A DNA stretch of 64,000 nucleotides, from assembly GCF_002117105.1 (NCBI RefSeq), contig NZ_CP019343.1, forward strand, positions 682,001-746,000. The letters run 5' to 3'. The position numbers and the translations under genes were made by a program. Positions 1 to 7,910 of this stretch are shown one piece after another. The notes beneath the pieces are model-generated. The model had not been told where the DNA came from and ran no database searches. It was given only the letters and a program-made list of their open reading frames with translations. This stretch comes from Oceanicoccus sagamiensis (GTDB lineage Bacteria > Pseudomonadota > Gammaproteobacteria > Pseudomonadales > Dasaniaceae). Each line of letters begins with the position of its first letter. Position 1 is the first letter of the stretch.

Positions 1-309
1 GCGGCTTTTAATTTGCAGCGGATAAAAGAGTGCCGTTATCGCCAGCACCAAGCCTACATTAATAATATTTGAACCAATCGCATTACCAATCGAAATACCT
101 GAATTACCTTCGAGTGCCGCGATGGCAGACACAAGCATTTCAGGTGCCGAGGTGCCGAAACCCACAATTAAAATACCAATAATTAAGGGAGAGACATTAA
201 AAACTTTGGCCATCACCGAAGCACCCAATACAAAGCGATCGGCACTCCATAGCAGCACGATAAAGCCGACAATAATTGCAGCCATGGCTAATAAAATAGA
301 TGTTGTCAT
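1..309 (-). CDS. Sodium/calcium exchanger family protein (partial, N-terminal 103 codons)
   Basis: The gene runs off the left edge of the window; only its N-terminus is present. The translation begins MTTSILLAMAAIIVGF, a first membrane helix, and at residues 50-60 carries GFGTSAPEMLV, followed by NAIGSNIINVGLVLAI. This is the alpha-1 repeat of the CaCA (YrbG-type Na+/Ca2+ antiporter) family, whose acidic and polar residues bind the ion in the inner membrane. The ATG at 309 is the only plausible start. A REP doublet lies immediately upstream (324-387). The substrate ion cannot be told from this fragment. Confidence 0.85.
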   Translation of the reverse strand, partial: MTTSILLAMAAIIVGFIVLLWSADRFVLGASVMAKVFNVSPLIIGILIVGFGTSAPEMLVSAIAALEGNSGISIGNAIGSNIINVGLVLAITALFYPLQIKSR

Positions 310-323
310 TAAGCTTTCACTGT

Positions 324-387
324 GTAGGGTGGATTATAATCCACCTGTTTTTACGATCATGGTTTGGTGGATTGCAATCCACCCTAC
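324..387. repeat. REP-like doublet, copy 1
   Basis: Left arm GTAGGGTGGATTATAATCC (from 324) and right arm ending AATCCACCCTAC (to 387), each arm being itself a GGTGGATT..AATCCACC palindrome; the right arm has GC in place of TA at its centre. It lies between the antiporter start and the adenosine kinase terminator. Confidence 0.9.
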
Positions 388-391
388 TTGA

Positions 392-420
392 GATAAAAAA
401 AAAGCCCTGCAAAACAGGGC
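392..420 (-). terminator. Rho-independent terminator of the adenosine kinase gene
   Basis: Stem GCCCTG (404-409) with CAGGGC (415-420), loop of five bases, followed on the minus strand by a run of nine T. It lies 35 bp past the stop of the kinase gene, so it ends that transcript. Confidence 0.85.
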
Positions 421-454
421 GAAAAAAAGAGACCTGAATAAAATATCTACAATA

Positions 455-1441
455 TTAAGCCAGTAAAGCCTGATGGGCTTCAACGGTTAGGCGAGGACCA
501 TAATCGGCCACTACCTGTGATGCCGCTTTACTAGCCAGATCACCCGCTTGGGCAAATGACATACCGTGGGTAATACCATATATAAAGGCACCGGCAAACA
601 TATCACCTGCACCATTGGTATCAACCGCTTTAACCGCATAGGGCTGGATATCGATAAGCTCATTGCCATCAAACACCACCGCACCTTCTGCACCCAAAGT
701 AATCGCAAAGGTTTTTGCCACTTTCTTAATAGCAGCAATCGCTTCATCAAGGTTCTGAGTATCGGCAAAACCCAGAGCTTCGTCTTTATTACAGAATAAC
801 AGATCAACACCGTCGCCAATCATTTCCTGCAAACCGGGCTTAAAGAATTGCACCATACCCGGATCAGACAAGCTGATTGAAGTTTTAACATTGTTCTGCT
901 CAGCCAACTGACGGGCTTTAATAGCCGCCGCACGGCCAGTATCAGAGGTCACCAAATAACCTTCAAAGTAAACATACTCTGAATCGGCCAATGCCGCTTC
1001 ATTAAGGTCAATGGCTGAAAAAGTTTCACTAACACCCAGGTAAGTATTCATGGTGCGCTCGGCATCCGGGGTAATCATTACCAAACACTTACCGGTAATA
1101 CCGTCAACTTTTTCACCATCAAAATCAGTATCAACACCGGTGTTTTTTAAATCATTCAGGTAAAAGTCACCGTTTTCATCATTGGCTACTTTGCAAGAGT
1201 AGTAAGCGCTGGCACCGAAGCTACTGGCAGCTACCACACTGTTACAGGCAGAACCGCCGCTGGTACGCTTGGAGTGAACCAAATGGCCTTCCAGGTTTTC
1301 AATCAACTCATGCTGACGGGCTTCATCAACCAGGGTCATTAACCCTTTTTCAATGTGAAAGCTTTGCAAATCATTATCGCTAACATCTATCTCGGTATCG
1401 ACCAGCGCCGCACCCAGACCGTATACATGGTATTTCGCCAT
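455..1441 (-). CDS. PfkB-family kinase, probable adenosine kinase
   Basis: A 328-residue sugar/nucleoside kinase of the ribokinase (PfkB) fold. The second PfkB signature DTNGAGDMFAGAF is present near residue 280, with the catalytic Asp in GAGD, and the glycine-rich SGGSACNSVVAAS near residue 61 fits the substrate side. In this subfamily the reaction is adenosine + ATP to AMP + ADP. The context supports adenosine: ahcY and metK lie upstream on the same strand, and S-adenosylhomocysteine hydrolase releases adenosine, which must be removed to pull that reversible reaction forward. The start ATG is preceded by GAGAG at suitable distance. Substrate is inferred from family and neighbours; a general PfkB sugar kinase is less likely. 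Confidence 0.8.
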   Translation of the reverse strand: MAKYHVYGLGAALVDTEIDVSDNDLQSFHIEKGLMTLVDEARQHELIENLEGHLVHSKRTSGGSACNSVVAASSFGASAYYSCKVANDENGDFYLNDLKNTGVDTDFDGEKVDGITGKCLVMITPDAERTMNTYLGVSETFSAIDLNEAALADSEYVYFEGYLVTSDTGRAAAIKARQLAEQNNVKTSISLSDPGMVQFFKPGLQEMIGDGVDLLFCNKDEALGFADTQNLDEAIAAIKKVAKTFAITLGAEGAVVFDGNELIDIQPYAVKAVDTNGAGDMFAGAFIYGITHGMSFAQAGDLASKAASQVVADYGPRLTVEAHQALLA

Positions 1442-1475
1442 TTTATTGCTCTCTTATTCTCTACTATAGAGTCAT

Positions 1476-1549
1476 GTAGGGTGGATTATAATCCACCAAT
1501 TAGCATGCATAGCATGCATAGAAAGAGGGTGGATTATAATCCACCCTAC
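1476..1549. repeat. REP-like doublet, copy 2
   Basis: GTAGGGTGGATTATAATCC arm at 1476 and a reverse-oriented arm ending at 1549, both with the TATAAT centre. The loop contains TAGCATGCATAGCATGCATA, a short direct repeat of AGCATGCAT. It separates the kinase start from the end of the core MetE gene. Confidence 0.9.
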
Positions 1550-1557
1550 GCGTAGGA

Positions 1558-2670
1558 CTAGCTAAACTGGTTTCTTAAAGACTCGGCCGCTAAACACATG
1601 GCTTTCATTTTACGGAAAGCAAAGTCACGGTCAAGGAACCACATACCGCAATCGGGTGCCAGGCTGATACGCTCTTTAGGAATAACGTCCATCGCATCAA
1701 TAATCATCCGACGAATGCTTTCTACGTCTTCAACTTCACCATCAGGGTCAAGGTTAAGAACACCTATAGCGACATCTTTATCACCCACTGATTTTAAGAA
1801 ATCGGGGGTGTGTCCGGGCTGTGCATATTCGGTATGAATGGCATCTACATCGGTATGGGAAATCAGCTCAACCGCTTTGGGGTAGATTGGGCTTGGCTCT
1901 TTTAAATCAACATTCTTTGAATAACCGTAACAGACATGTACTGAAGTCAGGCAGTCCACGTCTTTAATCATGCGGTTAACCGCTTCAACGGTAAAGTCTT
2001 TACACTGACTATAACGGAAATGTACTTCTGGCTCATCGATCTGGATCAGGTCAACACCGGCGGCGGCCAATGCTTTTAATTCCTGATTCAGTGCATCGGC
2101 AATCGCAAAGCACAACTGAGCATGGTCAGGGTAAACCCCCATATCCACCAAACGGTAGGACAGCGTCACCGGTCCAATCACGGTAATCTTGGTGCGGTTA
2201 GCTGAATAACGCTTTAGAAACGGAATATCGCTAACCACCATTGGGCCCGGCCATTCGATTTTTTCGCGCACTGCGGGAAACAGAACTTTCATTGACTCTT
2301 TAGGGGTTTCTTCTTTTTCAAGATCGGCGCCGACATTGGTCGCCTTTCTTTTCATTTTCAGATACTCAGTCACATCATTATGAAAGTTAGTAAATTCAGC
2401 AGGGTTCTCCTGATCAATACCTTTCAGATTATAGAAGTGACCACTAAAGGTTTGACGCCGCACTTCTCCATCAGTAGCAAAAGTAATACCGGCAAGGTTT
2501 TGATCATAAACGGCAAGACGTACACCGTCATCGATGGCATCTTGCAAGTTATCCTGGCCAACATTCCACCAGGTACCTTCTTTGGCATAGACTTTATTAT
2601 GATCAGCCAACCATTTTGGCTTTACATAACTACCTACTAACTGAGTCGGAAATAATTCTGTTTTCCACAT
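1558..2670 (-). CDS. Core MetE-like methionine synthase (no folate-binding N-terminal domain)
   Basis: A 370-residue protein equivalent to the C-terminal catalytic barrel of cobalamin-independent methionine synthase. The zinc/homocysteine ligands are visible: H245 and C247 in SVHVCYGYS, E281 in HTEYA and C341 in APDCGMW, with spacings close to those of MetE. IDEPEVH (211-217) is the homocysteine-side acidic motif. The MetE N-terminal half that helps bind methyl-folate is absent, so the methyl donor is probably not 5-methyl-THF. The family resembles the 'core' methionine synthases (MesA-D), with general likeness to aerobic MesD. I chose the ATG at 2670 (GGAG eight bases upstream) over the ATG at 2697, which borders an inverted repeat. 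Neighbours are a Rieske oxygenase, ahcY and metK. Donor and exact reaction are unproven. Confidence 0.8.
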   Translation of the reverse strand: MWKTELFPTQLVGSYVKPKWLADHNKVYAKEGTWWNVGQDNLQDAIDDGVRLAVYDQNLAGITFATDGEVRRQTFSGHFYNLKGIDQENPAEFTNFHNDVTEYLKMKRKATNVGADLEKEETPKESMKVLFPAVREKIEWPGPMVVSDIPFLKRYSANRTKITVIGPVTLSYRLVDMGVYPDHAQLCFAIADALNQELKALAAAGVDLIQIDEPEVHFRYSQCKDFTVEAVNRMIKDVDCLTSVHVCYGYSKNVDLKEPSPIYPKAVELISHTDVDAIHTEYAQPGHTPDFLKSVGDKDVAIGVLNLDPDGEVEDVESIRRMIIDAMDVIPKERISLAPDCGMWFLDRDFAFRKMKAMCLAAESLRNQFS

Positions 2671-2698
2671 GCTTTTGTCTCCAGCATAATTAAACATT

Positions 2699-2748
2699 GT
2701 CGTTCCCGCAAAAGCGGGAACCTGGATCCCCGCCTTCGCGGGAATGAC
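2699..2748. repeat. Second type of inverted-repeat element (GTCATTCCCGC type)
   Basis: Two hairpins, GTTCCCGCAAAAGCGGGAAC and the imperfect CCCCGCCTTCGCGGG, bounded by GTCGTTCCCGC and GCGGGAATGAC. Similar NGTCATTCCCGCGAAAGCGGGAAT repeats are common in many proteobacteria. It fills the gap between the Rieske and core MetE genes and is the only copy I saw. Confidence 0.75.
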
Positions 2749-2769
2749 AACCCCTGGAGGGATTGCCTG

Positions 2770-3903
2770 TTAGCTTTCTGGGCTAACTAATGGGATAGCA
2801 TCGAGAACCCAACCTTTGCTGTCTCTGCGACCGGGAGAAGGTATAGCAAAAGCGATATCGCCTTTCATGCTCTGTGCCTTCTTCCAGTCGATCTTCCAAC
2901 CATTATTTTCCCACTGCTTAAGATATTCGCGGTAACTAATAATTGGCGCATCGGTAGGAACTAATACTTCTTTGATATTGCTATTGGGCGTACGGATTGG
3001 ATTAATTTCTTTAACTACGTCCACATCTTCCTGAGCAATCGCCAGGTTGATTTCCATAATATCTTCATCGAAATCTTCATCGATCATGGTGCTGCGTGTT
3101 GTTAAAAAGAAAATTCGGGTTTTTTCTGCATTGATCGGTGCTTCAAAAAAGTACTGACGGTACTTGGTATTTTCCTGTGGCTGAATCCAGGTTACAACGG
3201 AATTGGGGCCCATATGACCAGAACCAGCAACAATCAACTCACCGCCACCTTCCGCTTCAACACCGGCAGCATCACCACCCAACAAACCTTGTTTATGACG
3301 AATAAAACGCAGGGTAAAGTGGCTGGCAAAATCTTCTTTCTCGATGTCGATCGGCTCTTTTTTCCAATCACGGGTTGGGGTAGGCGCGCCCTGGTTAGGG
3401 TGTACATATTCGTTGTGGGCAGGATCAAGACCGTTCTCGATAGAACGCTCATAATAATAATCCACGTCAAATACATGAATATCACACTTACCCCACTCCG
3501 GGTCGTCAAACTCTTCAGCTTCCCAAGCAATCGGGGGACGCTCTGCTTCTGGCAAGTCACCCAGGAAAGCAAACACGATACCGTACTTCACTTCAGTCGG
3601 ATAAGCGTCGACTTTGGCGCGATTGGGGATTTGGTAGTCACCTTCATTCAGTGTTGGGATATCGACACATTCACCGCCATTGTTAAAAGCCCAGCCGTGG
3701 TAAGGACAGACAACGTTACCGTTTTCTACTGTACCTTTACCGAGTGAACCGCCACGGTGAACACATGTGTCTGCTATAACAGCAGGCTTGCCTTCGCTAT
3801 CGCGGAACACGGCTAATTTAACGCCAAGGACCTCAACTCTTTGAGATTCTTCAGCGGTCAGGTCTTTATCTAAGACAATGGGATACCAGAAATTGATATA
3901 CAT
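2770..3903 (-). CDS. Rieske non-heme iron oxygenase, terminal oxygenase component
   Basis: A 377-residue Rieske oxygenase. The [2Fe-2S] ligands are C47-x-H49 (CVHRGG) and C66-x2-H69 (CPYHGW). The mononuclear iron site shows D160-P-A-H163-x4-H168 within NGLDPAHNEYVHP. The layout resembles the PaO/VanA-like group of single-component or ferredoxin-fed oxygenases, many of which oxidatively remove O- or N-methyl groups; no reductase or ferredoxin gene is adjacent. It is placed between ahcY (upstream) and core MetE (downstream) on one strand, so it is likely co-expressed with the SAM cycle. AGGA lies ten bases before the ATG. The substrate is unknown. A role in supplying or releasing a methyl group for the MetE-like partner is my inference. 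Confidence 0.85.
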   Translation of the reverse strand: MYINFWYPIVLDKDLTAEESQRVEVLGVKLAVFRDSEGKPAVIADTCVHRGGSLGKGTVENGNVVCPYHGWAFNNGGECVDIPTLNEGDYQIPNRAKVDAYPTEVKYGIVFAFLGDLPEAERPPIAWEAEEFDDPEWGKCDIHVFDVDYYYERSIENGLDPAHNEYVHPNQGAPTPTRDWKKEPIDIEKEDFASHFTLRFIRHKQGLLGGDAAGVEAEGGGELIVAGSGHMGPNSVVTWIQPQENTKYRQYFFEAPINAEKTRIFFLTTRSTMIDEDFDEDIMEINLAIAQEDVDVVKEINPIRTPNSNIKEVLVPTDAPIISYREYLKQWENNGWKIDWKKAQSMKGDIAFAIPSPGRRDSKGWVLDAIPLVSPES

Positions 3904-3955
3904 AGTGTTTGCATCCTAAGGGTGTAGTTTAAATTATTCATTGTAAACACTTGTG

Positions 3956-3980
3956 CCCCCTGCCTCTACACAGCAGGGGG
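3956..3980 (-). other. GC-rich hairpin between ahcY and the Rieske gene
   Basis: Perfect 8-bp stem CCCCCTGC / GCAGGGGG with a 9-base loop, 13 bp past the ahcY stop. No T-run follows on the minus strand, so it is more likely an RNA-processing or partial-readthrough element than a full terminator. Confidence 0.5.
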
Positions 3981-3993
3981 AACTTTACAGTGC

Positions 3994-5358
3994 TTAATAC
4001 TTATAACTCTCAACCTTATAAGGCCCATCAACCGGTACATTGATATAATCGGCCTGTTCCTGTGTCAGCTGAGTAATCACGCCGTTAAAGCCCTTCACCA
4101 TATCCGCTGCCACTTCTTCGTCCAGCTTCTTCGGTAATACTTCCAGCGTAATCGCATTCGCCTTCATATTGGCTTCCAGATCCGCAAATTTGCGCTCATA
4201 CAAGTAAATCTGTGCCAATACCTGGTTGGAGAACGAGCCGTCCATAATACGCGAGGGGTGACCCGTAGCGTTACCCAAATTCACCAATCGACCTTCTGAC
4301 AACAGGATTAAATGGTCGTTGCTGGCCTCATCACGGTAAACCTTGTGAACCTGAGGCTTCACCTCGTCCCATCTCCAGTTCTTACGCATATAGGCCGTAT
4401 CAATCTCATTGTCGAAGTGACCAATATTACAAACCACCGCACCGTTCTTCAGACTCTGCAAGATCGCTGAATCACACACATTGAAGTTACCCGTTGTGGT
4501 GACAACCAGATCAGTATTCTGTAACAGAGCAACGTTGATATCTTCTACCTTGCCAGTGTTAATACCGTCGTTATACGGCGAGACTACCTCAAAGCCGTCC
4601 ATACACGCCTGCATCGCACAGATCGGGTCAACTTCGGTCACCTTAACAATCATACCTTCCTGACTTAATGACTGAGCAGAACCTTTACCCACATCACCAT
4701 AGCCAATCACCAGCGCTTTCTTACCCGACAACAGGTGGTCAGTACCACGCTTGATCGCATCGCTTAATGAGTGACGACAACCGTATTTGTTATCGTTCTT
4801 GGACTTGGTCACAGAATCGTTAACATTGATCGCCGGGACTTTTAAGCTGCCTTTATCCAGCATCTCTTGCAGACGGTGTACACCGGTGGTGGTCTCTTCG
4901 GTAATACCGTGGATAGCGTCTAACATCGTGCCGTACTTCTCGTGCAGCATTAAGGTTAAATCACCACCGTCATCCAATACCATATTGGCATCCCAGGGCT
5001 GGCCATCTTTTAAAATCGTCTGCTCAAGACACCACTCATACTCTTCTTCTGTCTCACCCTTCCAGGCAAATACCGGTACACCCGCCGCCGCAATCGCCGC
5101 CGCCGCGTGGTCCTGGGTCGAGAAGATATTACACGAGGACCAGCGCACTTCTGCACCCAGTGCGGTCAGGGTTTCAATCAATACACCGGTCTGGATGGTC
5201 ATATGGATACAACCCAGGATCTTGGCGCCCGCCAATGGCTGGCTGGCACTGTACTTCGCACGCAGGGCCATTAACGCCGGCATTTCTGTCTCAGCAATAT
5301 TCAGTTCTTTACGGCCCCATTCGGCTAATGAGATATCGGCAACTTTATAATCAGTCAT
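3994..5358 (-). CDS. ahcY: S-adenosylhomocysteine hydrolase
   Basis: A 454-residue enzyme that splits S-adenosylhomocysteine reversibly into adenosine and homocysteine using bound NAD+. [17 protein letters not shown] (about 179-195) carries the catalytic Lys/Asp/Asn region, [10 protein letters not shown] is the NAD-binding glycine loop, and the C-terminus KVESYKY is the conserved tail that reaches the partner subunit. AAGGA sits seven bases before the ATG. It lies 40 bp downstream of metK on the same strand, and together with adenosine kinase and core MetE it closes the methionine/SAM cycle. Confidence 0.97.
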   Translation of the reverse strand: MTDYKVADISLAEWGRKELNIAETEMPALMALRAKYSASQPLAGAKILGCIHMTIQTGVLIETLTALGAEVRWSSCNIFSTQDHAAAAIAAAGVPVFAWKGETEEEYEWCLEQTILKDGQPWDANMVLDDGGDLTLMLHEKYGTMLDAIHGITEETTTGVHRLQEMLDKGSLKVPAINVNDSVTKSKNDNKYGCRHSLSDAIKRGTDHLLSGKKALVIGYGDVGKGSAQSLSQEGMIVKVTEVDPICAMQACMDGFEVVSPYNDGINTGKVEDINVALLQNTDLVVTTTGNFNVCDSAILQSLKNGAVVCNIGHFDNEIDTAYMRKNWRWDEVKPQVHKVYRDEASNDHLILLSEGRLVNLGNATGHPSRIMDGSFSNQVLAQIYLYERKFADLEANMKANAITLEVLPKKLDEEVAADMVKGFNGVITQLTQEQADYINVPVDGPYKVESYKY

Positions 5359-5398
5359 GGTCTTTTCCTTCGTTTTTCTCTGTATAGGTAAATAGGGC

Positions 5399-6616
5399 TT
5401 AGGCGTTCAGGGCAGCTTTCAGGGCATCGGCACGGTCAGTCTTTTCCCAGGTAAAGGCAGTAAACGTGTCTGACTGTTCATTGCCCTGCTCGTCGGTCCA
5501 GCTGTAGGTGTGCTCAAAAGGCTCACGACCAAAGTGACCGTAGGCAGCAGTTAATTGATACATCGGGTGCTGTAGGTCCAGCATCGTGGTAATGGCATAA
5601 GGGCGCAGGTCAAAGGTCTTGCGGATGGCTTTAATCAGCTCATCGTCAGATACCGTACCGGTGCCAAAGGTGTTGACGGCTATCGACGTCGGCTCGGCGA
5701 CACCAATCGCGTAAGACACTTGAATTTCACAGCGGTCGGCAAGACCTGCCGCAACTACATTCTTCGCCACATAACGGCCTGCATACGCGGCTGAGCGGTC
5801 AACTTTAGAGGGGTCTTTACCGGAGAATGCACCACCACCGTGACGGGCCATACCGCCGTAGGTGTCTACGATAATTTTACGGCCAGTCAGACCACAGTCG
5901 CCCACAGGGCCACCAATCACAAAGTTACCGGTGGGGTTAATATGGTATTCCGTGCCTTCGTGCAACCACTCGGCCGGCAGGACGGGCAGGATGATATTTT
6001 CCAGCACGGCTTCACGCAGGTCATCTAAAGAAATATCGGGATCGTGCTGGGTAGAAAGAACCACGGCATCGATGGCCACAGGCTTGCCCTCTTCATAGCG
6101 CAGGCTAACCTGTGATTTGGCGTCAGGGCGCAACCAGGGCAAGACCTTGTCTTTGCGCAGGTGGGCCTGGCGCTCTACCAGGCGGTGCGAGTAGTAAACC
6201 GCCGCAGGCATCAGTGTATCGGTTTCGTTAGTGGCATAGCCAAACATCAAACCCTGGTCACCGGCACCCTGATCTTCAGGCTTGGCGCGGTCAACTCCCA
6301 TATTGATATCGACAGACTGTTTACCAATGGCATTCAGTACGGCACAGCTGGCGCCGTCAAAGCCTACTTCAGAGCTGTCGTAGCCGATGCCGGTGATTAC
6401 ATCACGGATAATATCTTCCAGATCCACATAGCAAGAGGTGGTTAGCTCGCCTGCGACAATGGTCATACCGGTTTTAACTAATGTCTCAACGGCAACACGG
6501 GCAACCGGGTCGCGACAGATAATGGCATCCAATACGGCATCAGACACCTGGTCAGCCATTTTATCGGGGTGGCCTTCAGACACTGACTCTGAAGTGAAAA
6601 CTGAATATTCTGACAT
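5399..6616 (-). CDS. metK: S-adenosylmethionine synthetase
   Basis: A 405-residue methionine adenosyltransferase making SAM from methionine and [18 protein letters not shown] at the N-terminus, [13 protein letters not shown] (about 117-129) and [19 protein letters not shown] (about 260-278) are the family's ATP/methionine and metal/phosphate-binding signatures. It is the first gene of the minus-strand block metK-ahcY-Rieske-core MetE. A GAGG lies nine bases before the start. The 407-bp upstream gap holds a candidate promoter and a perfect 20-bp palindrome. Confidence 0.97.
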   Translation of the reverse strand: MSEYSVFTSESVSEGHPDKMADQVSDAVLDAIICRDPVARVAVETLVKTGMTIVAGELTTSCYVDLEDIIRDVITGIGYDSSEVGFDGASCAVLNAIGKQSVDINMGVDRAKPEDQGAGDQGLMFGYATNETDTLMPAAVYYSHRLVERQAHLRKDKVLPWLRPDAKSQVSLRYEEGKPVAIDAVVLSTQHDPDISLDDLREAVLENIILPVLPAEWLHEGTEYHINPTGNFVIGGPVGDCGLTGRKIIVDTYGGMARHGGGAFSGKDPSKVDRSAAYAGRYVAKNVVAAGLADRCEIQVSYAIGVAEPTSIAVNTFGTGTVSDDELIKAIRKTFDLRPYAITTMLDLQHPMYQLTAAYGHFGREPFEHTYSWTDEQGNEQSDTFTAFTWEKTDRADALKAALNA

Positions 6617-6729
6617 GTTAAGAAGCCTCTTGGTCTTTGGTACGTTTTAGGCAATCACTCGTTGGCCAGTAGCGCCTTATTGGTTCTGAGTGCTGCGAAG
6701 TGGTGACACGATAACATCAATATATTTCA

Positions 6730-6749
6730 ATATCAATATATATTGATAT
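6730..6749. promoter_or_regulatory. 20-bp palindrome, candidate operator of the metK operon
   Basis: ATATCAATATATATTGATAT is a perfect palindrome, with a further related half-site (ATCAATATATT) just toward metK. It covers the proposed -10 hexamer. In other proteobacteria SAM-cycle genes are repressed by the ArsR-type regulator SahR through AT-rich palindromes containing ATCAA/TTGAT. Assignment to SahR is inference; no sahR gene is in the window. Confidence 0.5.
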
Positions 6750-6765
6750 AGTTTTTTATTAGCAA
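6737..6765 (-). promoter_or_regulatory. metK: Candidate sigma-70 promoter for metK
   Basis: On the minus strand TTGCTA (6760-6765), a 17-bp spacer and TATATA (6737-6742). The -10 lies inside the 20-bp palindrome, the usual arrangement for repression. The rest of the 6617-7023 gap is AT-rich non-coding sequence plus a REP doublet; I saw no riboswitch. Confidence 0.4.
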
Positions 6766-6938
6766 TAAGTACCCTACATAGATCTCAGAAAAAATCATAA
6801 GACATTGATTTAAATGATATTTTAAGAAATATTAAAAGATAGAAAAATTATCAGTCGCTCTTTTCAGTTAAGCTAAGAAATTAAACTTATGTATTATGAT
6901 TTGAAAATATAGGCTGGGCGGGATAAACACTTTAGCCC

Positions 6939-7008
6939 GTAGGGTGGATTATAATCCACCGCTTAGGCTGCTTCGGGTAGGGGCTTGGTGGATTATAATC
7001 CACCCTAC
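6939..7008. repeat. REP-like doublet, copy 3
   Basis: Arms at 6939-6960 and 6987-7008, both with the TATAAT centre and GTAGG/CCTAC ends. It lies between the metK upstream region and the end of the STAS gene. Confidence 0.9.
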
Positions 7009-7023
7009 ATAGACGACAGAGGC

Positions 7024-7398
7024 TTATTGGTCGTCTATGACTTGCTGCTGCATATGGCTGAGGTACTCGTCCATTTCTTCGTCGTTTTTGAAGATGGGTA
7101 CATCTGGCAGGGCCTTGACGATATCAAAGACTTTCTTAATCTGGGGCTGCATTTTTAAAATACCGGTTTTACCGCCCTTGGCCTTCATGGATTTAGTGGC
7201 TTTAAAAATAACCCGCAAACCGGCACTGCTAATATATTCAAGGTCGGTCATATCAAAGACAATAAGCTGCACCGCTTCCGCCACCAGACTATCCAGCTCA
7301 ACTTCAAGCTCAGGGGCCGTGATGGTATCCAGACGACCATTCAAGCTAACGCGTTTTGAGGCACCCTGTTCGGCAGTAATTTTGATATTTAATGACAT
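7024..7398 (-). CDS. STAS-domain anti-sigma factor antagonist
   Basis: A 124-residue single STAS domain (SpoIIAA/RsbV type). The motif DMTDLEYISSAGLRV (about 49-63) contains the serine that RsbW-type kinases phosphorylate and PP2C phosphatases dephosphorylate. I chose the ATG at 7398 with AGGA six bases upstream; a TTG two codons earlier is possible. It is the last gene of the LysR-PP2C-kinase-STAS set and is probably the switch output, binding the kinase or another partner according to its phosphorylation state. The downstream target, sigma factor or otherwise, is not in the window. Confidence 0.88.
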   Translation of the reverse strand: MSLNIKITAEQGASKRVSLNGRLDTITAPELEVELDSLVAEAVQLIVFDMTDLEYISSAGLRVIFKATKSMKAKGGKTGILKMQPQIKKVFDIVKALPDVPIFKNDEEMDEYLSHMQQQVIDDQ

Positions 7399-7482
7399 AA
7401 TCAATCCTTTATTTCCAGATCTGTTTTTTAAACAGTCTAATTGATTTTTGGCTATATGCCAGCGATTGTTTGGCTAACACGG

Positions 7483-7899
7483 TTAGCGACAGTTTTTACA
7501 GACGGTAAAGATATTATGACCGTCTTTATATTCATAATGCTGCTGATCACTCAGCTTGGTAATCAGCGGAATACCCAAGCCGCCAATCGCAGCTTCTTCA
7601 GAGGGCAGACCCAGCTCAGGGGCGTTTTGCGCCAATGGATTAAAGGGCCTGGCATCATCGGTAAAGGTAATAGAGAGTTGCTGTGCCGTTAGGCTGAGGT
7701 TGATTGCAATCTTATGCGGTGCCTGATCCTGGTAGCCATAGTTAATAATATTGACGACCAATTCTTCTGTCACCAACAGCAATTCTCCGGCGGCATCCTT
7801 ATCAATATGGTTATGATCAAAATACTGCTGCAAGGTGGCCTGCAGTGTCGTTAGCTCACTCAGTGTATTGCTTATCTGGAATTGGTGATCGTTATGCAC
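7483..7899 (-). CDS. RsbW/SpoIIAB-like serine kinase (HATPase_c)
   Basis: A 138-residue GHKL ATPase-fold protein. The N-box EELVVNIINYGY (about 46-57), the D-box-like FTDDARPFNP and the G-box GGLGIPLI (about 106-113) mark an anti-sigma-factor-type serine kinase. It starts at a GTG with AAGG eight bases upstream, 11 bp after the phosphatase gene and 84 bp before the STAS gene. By analogy it phosphorylates the STAS serine and is opposed by the adjacent PP2C phosphatase. Confidence 0.87.
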   Translation of the reverse strand: MHNDHQFQISNTLSELTTLQATLQQYFDHNHIDKDAAGELLLVTEELVVNIINYGYQDQAPHKIAINLSLTAQQLSITFTDDARPFNPLAQNAPELGLPSEEAAIGGLGIPLITKLSDQQHYEYKDGHNIFTVCKNCR

Positions 7900-7910
7900 A
7901 GTGGCAGCCT

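Noticed and set aside
3214-3747. 177-codon plus-strand reading frame
   Set aside because: Entirely antisense to the well-supported Rieske gene, with no domain, and typical of shadow frames.
4787-5350. 187-codon plus-strand reading frame
   Set aside because: Antisense to ahcY; low-complexity composition and no recognisable family.
6617-7023. SAM or SAH riboswitch in the metK leader
   Set aside because: No pseudoknot or conserved SAM-I/II or SAH core is recognisable; the leader shows only the palindrome, AT-rich sequence and a REP doublet.
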